NCBI GenBank assembly: GCA_963930655.1
Contig: OZ005613.1
Coordinates: forward strand, 13,896,501-13,960,500
Length of the DNA stretch: 64,000 nucleotides
Direction of reading: 5' to 3'
Source of the DNA: Myrica gale
Taxonomy: Eukaryota > Streptophyta > Magnoliopsida > Fagales > Myricaceae
A program made the position numbers and the translations under genes. Below are positions 12,331-22,300 of this stretch, one piece after another; within the stretch, counting starts at the first letter, position 1; the number at the start of each line of letters is the position of its first letter. The notes under the pieces were generated by a model. That model was not told the DNA's origin, made no database searches, and worked only from the letters and a program-made list of their open reading frames with translations.

Positions 12331-12897
12331 CCGAATCCATAACAATCAAGATCAAAACCTATTATTATTATTTTTTTTTTCTTTTATGAAAAGGACTCCA
12401 CCGAGGTAAGTTCATAATGAATCTGTCATTGCATGGTAAAACCCTGAAGGAAAGGAGAGCCTGCAACCCCTCCTTCCAGGTAAGTTGCGAGTTCGATCTT
12501 AGTGATTCGAACTTAGGATGAATCCATAACATGAGCCCAAGCTTTCATGAATATCATCGCATCCTGTTAAATTGATGTTTAATTATACGTGAAAAAAAAA
12601 AATCATTTTCATGTATATTACGACTAATATATCATTATGGTCCATGGAGTATGGCTCAGCTTTTAGTCTTAATTTAAGGTCAGCTAGCTTTCTTTTTATG
12701 CCTAGAAGCACATAATTTATGTGTCGCTCAAGTGATCAAGCTGCTCATGAATGAACCCAATTCTAACGTACTGATCAGTTGGAAAGTCTATGAATGTTTG
12801 AGTACTACTTGACCTAGAGGGAGTAAACATTTCCATAAACTTACAAATCCACTCACACCGAAGCATCTTATAATGTTTTTATTTCTTCATTATTCAT

Positions 12898-13980
12898 CAG
12901 GGCCGGCTCTAGCTATAGGCAGCATAGGCGGACCCCCAAATTTAAGAGGCCTTCGATTCAAAAAAAAAAATTAATGATATATTTAAAGAAAATTTAATAT
13001 TAAGGCCTAAGAAACTTAATGTTAATGAGTATATTAATTAAAGAGGCCTATTAAATCTCCTTACTTGAAGGAGTATTAACTTTTCTTCAAATTTAAGAGG
13101 TCAAAATTTAAAATTTTATGTATATTTAAAGAAAATTTAATATTAAGGCCTAAAAAACTTAACGTTAAAGAGTATATTGATTAAAGAGTCCTCTTAAATC
13201 TCCTTAATTGAAGGAGCATTAACTTTTCTCCAAATCTAATAGGCCCCATTTACTTTTTTGTATATTTAAAGAAAATGTAATATTAAGGCCTAAAAAACTT
13301 AACTTAAAGAGCATATTGATTGAAGGGGCCTATTAAATCTCCTTGATTGAATGAGTATTCACTTTTCACTTTTTGTGGTACTTACAAAGTCTCCCTTCAA
13401 CCACATAAAATCTTCTTATTTGAAGATATTAATTGCAATATCTTTATTTATTTTTTTTTACTTTAGATATTGCTAGCTATTTAAACCTTAACTAACAACT
13501 AAAAATCTATCTTTAAAATGACTTAAACTTATTTGAGACAATATCTGTCAAGTACCAAAAATATTCAAAAATCATTTCTCAACCATTCTGTTTTTTATTC
13601 TTATCACTTGTAGTACTTCTCAACTCTTATCTTTGGTTACTAAAGTCCTAGGTGCTATTATTCTAAAATTTTTACTTTAATTTTATTTTACATTGTATTT
13701 ATTTTAATTATCATTAAAACTATTAAAATCTTACTTAAGATGGAGTATGACCCAAGAAAGATTAAATGAATTAGTAATATTATCAATTGAAAATAATATA
13801 TTAATAAATCTAAAATATAATACTTTGATAAATAATTTTGCATTCCAAAAAGCTACAAGAATACTTTAACTAATTTTTATTAATATTTTTATTTTTTAAA
13901 GTATATTATTTTATAAATTATTATAAAATGACACATTTTAAAGTTTGGCGTAAGGCCCCGATTACCTTAGAGCCAGCCTG
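12898..13980. mobile_element. Non-autonomous hAT-like element with internal 140-bp tandem repeats
   Basis: The ends are CAGGGCCGGCTCTAG and, read inward from the right, CAGGCTGGCTCTAAGG. The flanks TTATTCAT (12890-12897) and TTAGTCAT (13981-13988) agree at 7 of 8 positions, as expected for an aged hAT 8-bp duplication. From about 12970 to 13380 a unit of about 140 bp is repeated about three times, recognisable by TATTTAAAGAAAATTTAATA, AAGGCCTAA and ATTAAATCTCCTT. The rest is AT-rich. No transposase is present. Confidence 0.7.
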
Positions 13981-13988
13981 TTAGTCAT

Positions 13989-16906
13989 GATATTCAATAT
14001 CCAATCGTGGTCCTTTCTTCTTGAACCCTTTGGTATCCTCATGTCCCTAATGCCATGTGTCAGCATCGATCGTCGAACTTTGCGGAATGCAGATATGAAA
14101 ACTATGAAAGAAAACTCTCGTTCGTAGGAATAATATAGAAAGATGGAGGTACGTAGCGACTGATTTGTTAAATGAAGAGATTGTAAAAGAATAGATATAT
14201 GTGCTTGGTTGAACTTTTTAATTTCCTTTTTTCTATCGTCTTGATACTACGGCAAAGATTTATATTATGAGCAAACCAAAAATGCTTAGTTGTCATTTTT
14301 CTTTTTAAAAAAAAAAAGCCTTCGAGAAATGGATCATTATGAAGTCCGACCAAAGTTTTGACTACTTAAACTAGAGAATTCTACGTAGTACGAGGACTAT
14401 GAGAGCATAATGAAACTACTGTAATTTGAACCTTGAAACAAGTCTTAGATCCTAAACACAGCATGCACACCACTAAACCATCACTTCTAGGGTACCTAAT
14501 TGTGAATTTCCAATAGTTGAAAATGACAAATCATTTTTTTTTATAAGTAATGACAAATCATTTTAAAATAGCTATCCCATATTATATGGCAAGTAGATTA
14601 TTATTGCTTTTATGACAAGTTACACATCATTGTTGAAATGACATGTTTATGGGAATAAAATTAATATATTTTATATAAAATCTAAATTGTTTATTAGAGA
14701 TCGAGATCCTCTCTAATTTATGCAGACATCGTTGAATGTTGTATAATTTACATAATGTGTCTATCTTTATTCGAATTGGACCTTTAATTTGGGTTATAAA
14801 TTTAAGAGTATCCTAATAGAAAAAATATCATTTGTTTTCTTAGAAAATTGAAAAGTAATATAATAAACTCCCTATCAAAGCTTAAATGTTTAAAAAAAGA
14901 AAAAGAAAGGAATTAATTTGGGATAAAAAGTATTTAATTTTTCAAATTAATATTAAGCAATTTATTATGAAATAGCGAATACACGAGGCATAAGATACAG
15001 CGATTCAAGAGATCTCATATGGTTCTTGGTTACGTATCCGACATTGGAGTATGTGAGACCATAAACACGGTGGCTGTGGATGCCTACGATCCACAAGTCC
15101 AATTCATGTCTCACGATACACAATGACAAATCTATTTACTATATATATATATTTCAATCCTAACGGCAATACACATTGACTAGGAGCTAGTTTACGTATG
15201 GAAGAACAATGACATATTTGGATTGGAAATGGAAAAAAGTACAAAACCAAAAGGAAAAAGTGGGGGGTTTTTCACTTTTCTCACCCGCCAAACGCCCAAA
15301 AAGAAAGCACCTTATATGAACAGTAGCTATATATACACTTTTGTTAGATAATCCTTGAGATGCAGTTCAACTGAGCCATAAGTGTTTGCAAATCAAGATT
15401 TTTTTGAAAATTTTGTAAAAATTGAGGTAAATTAGAGTTTTATTTTATTTTGAAAAAAATAGTGTAAAATAGAATTTTATCATAATAGATGGAAAAATAA
15501 AGAGAGATAATTTGCTTATATTTTTTTATGTTTATTATAATATAAAGAGATAATTTGATAATGAGAAAAAAAATGATTTTATTATATTTTTTAAACCAAA
15601 ATTTAGAATTAATTATGTTTAGATTCCCATATTTTAGGTTTGTAAACACTACCAATTATCTTTCTGGTCAATAACAGGAAAAAGCTAAAATCTAGACAAT
15701 AACATTAAAAAAAAAAGATAGAAAAAAAATGTTAATCGGAAACTTTCAACTATTATCTTACACAACAACAAAGACTCAGTCTCTGTATTAGTGTACCGTG
15801 GATTCAGAACTTCTAACGATAATAATGAACAATTTCTAGCACATAAGAATCTTGAAAAGGAAATACATATACAAGAAAAGAAAAAATAAATTCATTTTTT
15901 TTAATAAATAAAAGTCGGATTATGATTCTCTATAATTTTTTTGACAGAATTTTAATTATGTTGCAATTTAAAGAGAGAACCTACAATAACTTGATCTATG
16001 AGATATAATGTGTATTGAATGCTTATTATATCTATTTATCTCTAAATTACGCTATTGGTCAAAAAGTTATATAAGATATTGGTCCACAATAGTGGTATAT
16101 ATGCTCCCGAAACAATAGCAAAACTCTTCCAAAATCTAAATGAGATGGACCCAACAACCTTAATTAAGGCCATAGCCTTAAAAGATATATATGATGGGGG
16201 TTGTCCTAAATAGTACGTATCTGAAATGGGTGGACCTAACGAAATATGAAAGGGAAAGAAAGGTCTATCCCCTATTATTCAGTAAAATATCTCTTTCCAT
16301 GCAACTTAAGTTCCTCAAAGTTGGCTCTTTCCGCCTATCTTTATCAAATTTATGGCCGAATCATATGAAGAACAGGAAAGGTTAGAGAGTCAAAAAGACT
16401 GTGTAAGAGAGGAAGTGCTAAACTTGGCAATGCCTTTTTCCTTTCATGCAATGGAACCTCTCCCATCCCTACATCTTTTCCATGAGAATCATTGAAACCA
16501 ATATTCCTTTTTCACATATCCTTCCATTTTTAATTTTGAATCCCCAAATGATAATGGGTGCCCACACCCACACCCACACCCACTTCCTTTTCCTTTTTTT
16601 TTTGAGTGCTTGTGAATTTCTTGTGCCTAAATGTTACCTGGCAGGCAAAATCCACGGTGGGTCATGCTATATAAGCACAATCTTTAACACTTATAAGTTG
16701 GATTCTAAAGAGTTGGCCATCAAGGACATATTTGTTTGCCCAAAATTTTGAGGGTCGAAAATTTTCAATAAAACAAACACATTTCAAAATTTTCAACTTT
16801 TACACATACACTTCAAACTTTTCACAAACCCAAATAAACTTCAACATTCAAAAGATTCCCAAAAATTTGAGAATATTTCCCAAAATTTCGATGAACAAAC
16901 GCCACA
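13989..16906. other. Intergenic AT-rich DNA with MITE debris
   Basis: No gene is recognised. A micro-insertion lies at 14522-14564. Two possible decayed members of the Tourist-like family lie around 15372-15653 (GTGTTTGC and GTAAACACTACC ends) and 16735-16905. A (CCCACA)n microsatellite occupies about 16560-16583. Confidence 0.5.
14522..14564 (-). mobile_element. Ultra-short LINE-tail insertion with 16-bp target duplication
   Basis: AATGACAAATCATTTT is exactly duplicated at 14522-14537 and 14549-14564. The spacer is 11 bases; on the minus strand it reads ACTTATAAAAA. CTTAT plus poly(A) resembles the CTTATC-poly(A) end of the larger insertion at 22296-22500. The T run merging with the repeat leaves its edge uncertain by a few bases. 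Confidence 0.7.
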
Positions 16907-16909
16907 TTA

Positions 16910-17130
16910 GGCTATGTTTGGGTACTAAAATTTTGGTCACCTAAAATTTTATCATGTTTACAAAAACTCTCTCTCCTCACTTTTTCATCATTTTCCATTC
17001 AATTTTTTTACTTTTTCACCACCTCCCATAAACTTTTTCACCAACTTTTTCACTCAATCTTTTCACTTTTTCATCAACTTCAATACCTAAAATTTTAACC
17101 ACCCTAAAATTTTGTTTCTCAAACACAACC
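16910..17130. mobile_element. Tourist-like MITE, TTA target duplication
   Basis: The ends are GGCTATGTTTG and CAAACACAACC, with TTA at 16907-16909 and 17131-17133. TTA is the preferred target of Tourist/PIF elements. The interior carries inverted AAAATTTT blocks and several ACTTTTTCACC repeats. Length 221 bp, no coding capacity. Confidence 0.75.
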
Positions 17131-17133
17131 TTA

Positions 17134-17720
17134 ATGACTTATGTGCATAGTCACCAACTTGCAATTCCCTACCGCAGTTCCAGTTAATCTTTTCATTAAT
17201 TTTTTACAAAAATTATGCTCCGTTCATCCATGTGAAACAAAGAGAAAGAGAGAATTCTCTTGGATCTCAAAAATGTTTTTTGTATTTGTACTTTTTTGGG
17301 ATTATTGTAGATTTTCTTGGGATTGGTGAGAAGTGTGTTAAACGTTGTTGGATTTTGTAAAAAATTATTGAGATCGATGAAAAAATGAGTGTAAGAAGAT
17401 TTTGAAAACGTTTGAAAAAGTCCGCTCCCAAAATCTCTTGTATATTATATTTATAAGATAGGGAAGAGGAAAGCTTTTAAAATATAGAATTGACAAATCA
17501 TTTTTTAAATTTAGACATACCTTAAAATTAATCGCACTCTCTAATTTAGATTATGTTCGTCTCCTATATTTTTTTATGATTCAAATACATTCAAACACGT
17601 AACTTTTTAGGATTTAACTACATTCTCTCTACACTTTACACAAACATCAATAAAATACCATTCAACATAAATATTCACAACTTCTCTAAAATCCTACATT
17701 TTTACTCAAACCGAAGGTAA
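17134..17720. other. Intergenic DNA
   Basis: No gene is seen. Around 17530-17712 the sequence resembles, in inverted orientation, the MITE-like element at 2441-2748 (shared CACAACTTCTCTAAAATCCT block). Confidence 0.45.
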
Positions 17721-17724
17721 CCTA

Positions 17725-17892
17725 GGGTGTGTTTGTTTTGTAAAATTTTAGTGTTGTTAAATTTTAGGTATTGGGTTCAGTGAAAAAGTAAAGAGGTAAT
17801 TTTTTATATTTTTTGTAGTGAAAAATAGTGATTTGATGGGAGATAGAGATTATATTGTAATATTTTATTGTGTTAACACGCAAACGCAGCCC
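17725..17892. mobile_element. Tourist-like MITE upstream of ARF6
   Basis: The ends GGGTGTGTTTG and CAAACGCAGCCC are inverted repeats. The interior matches the 9894-10073 element. The flanking duplication is ambiguous (TA on both sides, palindromic context). It lies about 300 bp upstream of the likely ARF6 promoter. Confidence 0.6.
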
Positions 17893-18206
17893 TAGTTTTT
17901 ACATATTCTACAAATAGGATTAAGTTTTAATTTTTAATTTTTTTTAAAAAATAAGTAGAACTTTTCCGGTAATGGTAAAATAGTAAAATTGTTCACGTCG
18001 GAGGCTTGTTTGTACGTTTCAGAAGTGGTCTGAAACTCTGAAATGAGAACGAAAAGTCGGTTAAAAAAAGAAAAGTAGAGAACGAAAAGTCGGTAAAGAA
18101 AAGCGAAAATGCAAAACCTTCCTGGGTTTAAAAAACAGAAAATTCTGACGCACTCTCTCCCTCTCTCTCTCCGTCTCATGAGTCTTTGCGTTTCTTTTTC
18201 CCTCGG

Positions 18207-18217
18207 TATAAAAAAAG
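18207..18217 (+). promoter_or_regulatory. Candidate TATA box of the ARF6-like gene
   Basis: TATAAAAAAAG lies about 1.1 kb upstream of the ARF6 start codon. It is followed by a GA-rich stretch (about 18256-18300) typical of plant transcript leaders. This would place transcription start near 18240. A 5'UTR intron or a start further downstream cannot be excluded without transcript data. Confidence 0.4.
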
Positions 18218-18474
18218 ATAGCGAAAAATAATGGCGGTTGTGTGTTGATTGATTGGAGCAGGGAGAGAAAACAAAGGGAGAGAGATAGAGAGGAAGTGGT
18301 AAAGCAATAGTGATACAAGAGCCACCAGGCCGTAGTAGTACTACCCCCTCCACCACCACAAAGATTCGGCTGCCCTCCATTTCCATTTGTAGAAATACGA
18401 CCATACCTAGTCCAGCCATAGCTATTGCACCTCTGAAGCTAGGCCGGACATAGAAAATATACTCTCTGGCAGAT

Positions 18475-18492
18475 ATGCGCAAGGAACAGTGA
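18475..18492 (+). promoter_or_regulatory. uORF A, copy 1 (MRKEQ)
   Basis: A five-codon upstream ORF plus stop in the first copy of the leader duplication. It is repeated identically at 18637-18654. Mini-ORFs in ARF leaders are a known class of translational brake; an effect here is inferred. Confidence 0.45.
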
Positions 18493-18530
18493 TCGGTTTA
18501 TCAATAAATAGCTTCAGTTTGCTCTAAAAT

Positions 18531-18557
18531 ATGGTTGTGCTGGCTGCTTGTGTGTAG
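18531..18557 (+). promoter_or_regulatory. uORF B, copy 1 (MVVLAACV)
   Basis: An eight-codon upstream ORF plus TAG stop in duplication copy 1. It is repeated identically at 18693-18719. Its persistence in both copies may only reflect their youth. Confidence 0.45.
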
Positions 18558-18636
18558 CTCTCGACCATACCTAGTCCAGCCATAGCTATTGCACCTCTGA
18601 AGCTAGGCCGGACATAGAAAATATACTCTGGAAGAT

Positions 18637-18654
18637 ATGCGCAAGGAACAGTGA
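18637..18654 (+). promoter_or_regulatory. uORF A, copy 2 (MRKEQ)
   Basis: An exact second copy of the five-codon upstream ORF, created by the tandem duplication. Confidence 0.45.
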
Positions 18655-18692
18655 TCGGTTTATCAATAAGTAGCTTCAGTTTGCTCTAAAAT

Positions 18693-18719
18693 ATGGTTGT
18701 GCTGGCTGCTTGTGTGTAG
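18693..18719 (+). promoter_or_regulatory. uORF B, copy 2 (MVVLAACV)
   Basis: An exact second copy of the eight-codon upstream ORF, created by the tandem duplication. Confidence 0.45.
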
Positions 18720-18993
18720 CTCTCTTCTGGGTTGGTTCTGTATTGGGATCTGGTTCCTTCTGGGGCTCAAACTGAAGTCAGCGTTGGGCAACTGAAGCAG
18801 AGATCTGGTCTCTCTGTGGCATAATTGGCTATTTTGCTCTGTGGGTTTTCTTGGGGTTGTGAAATAATTATTCGGTTTTCTGAGATTGGGTCAATTGGGC
18901 CGTGGAACCAGCCAACACTCTGAGATCTGGTCTCTCTGGCATACTTGGAAGTTGGAATCTTTGGGGGTTGTGGGTCAGGACGGCAAGGAGCGA

Positions 18994-19041
18994 ATGAGGC
19001 TAAAATCCATTGTGCTTTGTAGTGGTACCGGTTTTGGTTGA
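18994..19041 (+). promoter_or_regulatory. uORF C (15 codons)
   Basis: An ATG-initiated frame of 15 residues with a TGA stop, starting MRLKSIVLC. It lies downstream of the duplication and upstream of ARF6. It starts MRL like the main protein but shows no further likeness. Confidence 0.35.
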
Positions 19042-19087
19042 AGATTCAGCAGTGGGTTTAGTCTGGGTTAGGCTTCGGTATCCTTGC

Positions 19088-19132
19088 ATGAAGGTTCATA
19101 CTCAAACCTTGGTCCAACTTTGTCCTCTCTAA
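19088..19132 (+). promoter_or_regulatory. uORF D (14 codons)
   Basis: An ATG-initiated 14-residue frame (MKVHTQTLVQLCPL) ending in TAA, about 200 bases before the ARF6 start. Confidence 0.35.
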
Positions 19133-19170
19133 GGGGCTTTGGTGGGTAAAGCGGAGGGAAAGGTAAAGAC

Positions 19171-19266
19171 ATGTTGTTGTGCAGGGAAGGGGACGCAGGC
19201 GAAGCAATCATTCCGAGGCCTCGGGGTTTTTCTGGGTGTACTTTTGTTCGTAGTAGTTGTGGTTAA
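19171..19266 (+). promoter_or_regulatory. uORF E (31 codons), the longest and last in the leader
   Basis: This 31-residue upstream ORF begins MLLCREGDAG and stops 69 bases before the ARF6 start. It is in the same reading frame as the main ORF but separated by its own TAA. As the last uORF before the start codon it would have most influence on reinitiation, if translated. Confidence 0.4.
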
Positions 19267-19335
19267 GATTCGGTTCGGAAGATTAGTTGTGGGCTGAAGT
19301 TTGAGGTTTACAGAACTTTCAGAGCATCAGTAGAA

Positions 19336-22300
19336 ATGAGGCTCTCTTCAGCTGGTTTTAGTCCCCAAGTACAGGAAGGTATGCTTTATATTTTCCTGTA
19401 GATTTGGTACTTTATTAAAAAAAAATCTCGGTCTCTCTCAACCATTTTCTAGGAGAGTTCAGTTTTGCTTACTGGGCTCAGTTCCGGTGTGACTTTTGGG
19501 GATTAATTATAGAAGTTGGGATGCCCATTGGGGCTCACCATGGTTTTGAGAATGACTAGGAAAAGGAGAGAAAGGGAAAATGTTGAAAACCCAAGAATCT
19601 GACAGTTCCATTTAGCTTAAGCTTTTGTTTCTTCCTCCGTTTCTTTTGCTGCTTGGACCACCGAAATTGCTTAAACTTTGTATTTCTGCTGTGGATTCTT
19701 TTCTCTTCTCCATATTCTGGGCAACAGAAGGTTAATTTGGCTGCATCTAGCTGAATTTCTGTCTGTTTCCTATCCTTTGGGGTTTTCTGGTGCTCCCACA
19801 ATTTAGTAACTTAATTTGGTTCTAGAATCTGATATTTTTACCACAGTGCTTTGACGCCATACTGGTGGAACATACCCTTTCATGGCAATGAGAAGGAATT
19901 GTTCTTTTTTATCGGTGACGCTAATATACAGAATACAAATTGTGCTTATTCTTCACGAAACTTTCCGTCACTGAAACTACTTCTGCAGGAGAGAAGAGAG
20001 TTCTAAATTCTGAACTTTGGCATGCTTGTGCGGGTCCTCTGGTTTCACTACCGGCAGTTGGAAGCCGTGTTGTTTACTTCCCTCAGGGTCATAGTGAGCA
20101 GGTTTGTATGGGTGACTGGTGATGTCTTTTTTCTTCTTCTCGACTAGTGATGCATTAATGCAATAATGGATTTGAATCTGATCCTTTGAAATGCGCATAC
20201 GCTATGCATCTATCTTTTTTTTTAACCAAAAAGATCAGAACTAAATAATTTTTCTTACTTTATCATTATTTCCTGAAAGACTACTTGTGCTTGAAATAAA
20301 CAGTGAACAATGTTGTTCTCGTCTTTCTGGGCAAGAAAATGTTCTGTGTAATCCAATTGCATTAAATGACATTTTGTTTTGTTTTTTGTTTCTGGTTTTC
20401 CCTGTTTTCTATGAAATAGCCTATGTACTGAGTGGTGAGCTTAGACGTTACTCAGCAGCACACCTACGAAACTTACCAAGTGGATTGTATGCAAATTTTG
20501 AGCAGTCAAGCAGGAAAATAAAAAAAACAAAACAAAAGAAGCTGTGGATGTGACACGTAGAGTGACCTAATATTCAAATAATGCGGCCAGTAATCCAAAG
20601 ACTATTATTGAAAGGATTGACACTCACAGAATCTGCCACTTGCAAGAAATTTGAGAAGTTGTAGGTTATACATCACTACTAAGGGAGGGTTCAACACCCC
20701 TTCCCCCGTGGCTCCCTCCCTCCTTCAGCTTCTGTCGACTTCCTTTCCCTTTCTCTGGAACTATTACAGTCCTGCCTTCTTTTCTTTTGCTTATAATTGG
20801 TACTGATTGCCAATAAACATTTGTGTTTCTTTTATCTCTTCAAAGTAGGAATTTCCATCCTGAGATTGAATGATCCGCTAAATGTAACATTTTCAAATAT
20901 TTAAAGCACATTCCAATGCTTCAATGTAGGTTGCTGCATCAACCAACAAGGAAGTTGATGCCCATATTCCTAACTACCCAAGTTTACCTCCGCAACTTAT
21001 CTGTCAACTCCACAATGTGACCATGCATGTAAGCATGTTTTAGTTTGGTTGGTTTTGATTTCAAAATATTCCCATAGGCCAGTGCCTAACGACTCAGAAT
21101 TTGTGTAACTTCAGGCAGACATTGAGACGGATGAAGTATATGCTCAGATGACCTTGCAACCACTGAATCCAGTATGTTGCTCTATTTATTGGTGTTTTTA
21201 TTTGTTGGCCTTATTGATTGCTTCATATCTTGATAATGGCCTGAATCTGCAGCAAGAGCAGAAGGATGCCTACCTCCCAGCAGAGTTGGGCACCCCTAGC
21301 AAGCAGCCAACAAATTATTTTTGCAAAACCTTGACAGCTAGTGACACAAGCACTCATGGAGGTTTCTCTGTTCCTCGCCGAGCAGCTGAAAAGGTTTTTC
21401 CTCCACTGGTAAGTTCTTTAACTATGGAGTGTAATCATCAACTTTTTATTGTCTTGTGGCTCACTATATTTTCTATTGTTTCTCACATCACATATCTGAC
21501 CGGCAGGACTTCTCCCAGCAGCCTCCAGCCCAAGAGTTAATTGCAAGGGATCTGCATGATAATGAGTGGAAATTTAGACATATATTTCGTGGTGAGTTTT
21601 CTTTGGATGAACCCTATGAAAATTGCTGATTTTTTTTAATTGTTATAGAAACTAGGATTCCGGAAAAGAGAGGGAGAAAGGCTAATTTGCTCAGACCCTT
21701 TCTCCCTCAATCAAATTCCAAAAAGCCTCCCTCACACATTCACTATAAATAGGCAATACACGGTGGTGTATATATGGAAAATATCAAGCACAATAAAACC
21801 CCCCAAATCCTTTCCATGACTACAAAATCCTAGTCTTACTTTCCTTAACATTAATTTTCTGAAATTCTGTTCAAAATCACAATGAGCCGAAGTGTGGGAG
21901 ATAGGTGGAATCAATTTTAAATCCTTTCTAATTTGTATAAGCCACCTGTCTGGACTTTACAGTATTTTTCCAGCTAATTGCAGTCTTTATAAGGGTTTTA
22001 TCCTGTAAACTTGCAAGTTATCCTCTCCACAGAAGTAAGAAACTGAACTCATTTTCAGAGTACTGCAATTGCTCTATTAAAAATTATTGCCTTCTCGTCT
22101 GTGCAGGCCAGCCCAAAAGACATCTCCTTACGACAGGATGGAGTGTATTTGTTAGTGCTAAAAGACTCGTTGCTGGTGATTCAGTGCTTTTTATCTGGTA
22201 GACAGTTTGCTAATTCTGTCTCTATCATTTTCTCTCCTCTGCACTTTGCCCACTTGTCTATTGTAATTGTTTGCTGATATTCCTGTGTCCGGAGACAAGG

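Larger units (their letters stand above)
18398..18723 (+). repeat. Recent 164-bp tandem duplication in the ARF6 leader
   Basis: Copy 1 is 18398-18561 (164 bp) and copy 2 is 18562-18723 (162 bp), directly abutting. They differ only by a 2-base CT indel with an adjacent C/A change near 18466/18630 and one A/G change near 18510, so the event is young. Each copy carries the same two ATG-initiated mini-ORFs. The duplication lies between the candidate TATA box and the ARF6 start codon, so it would be transcribed as leader if that promoter is used. Confidence 0.95.

Noticed and set aside
17934-18482. 182-codon minus-strand open frame antisense to the ARF6 promoter and leader
   Set aside because: It is Phe/Leu/Ser-rich from CT tracts, overlaps the leader duplication and TATA region, and shows no domain or splice logic; most likely a chance frame.
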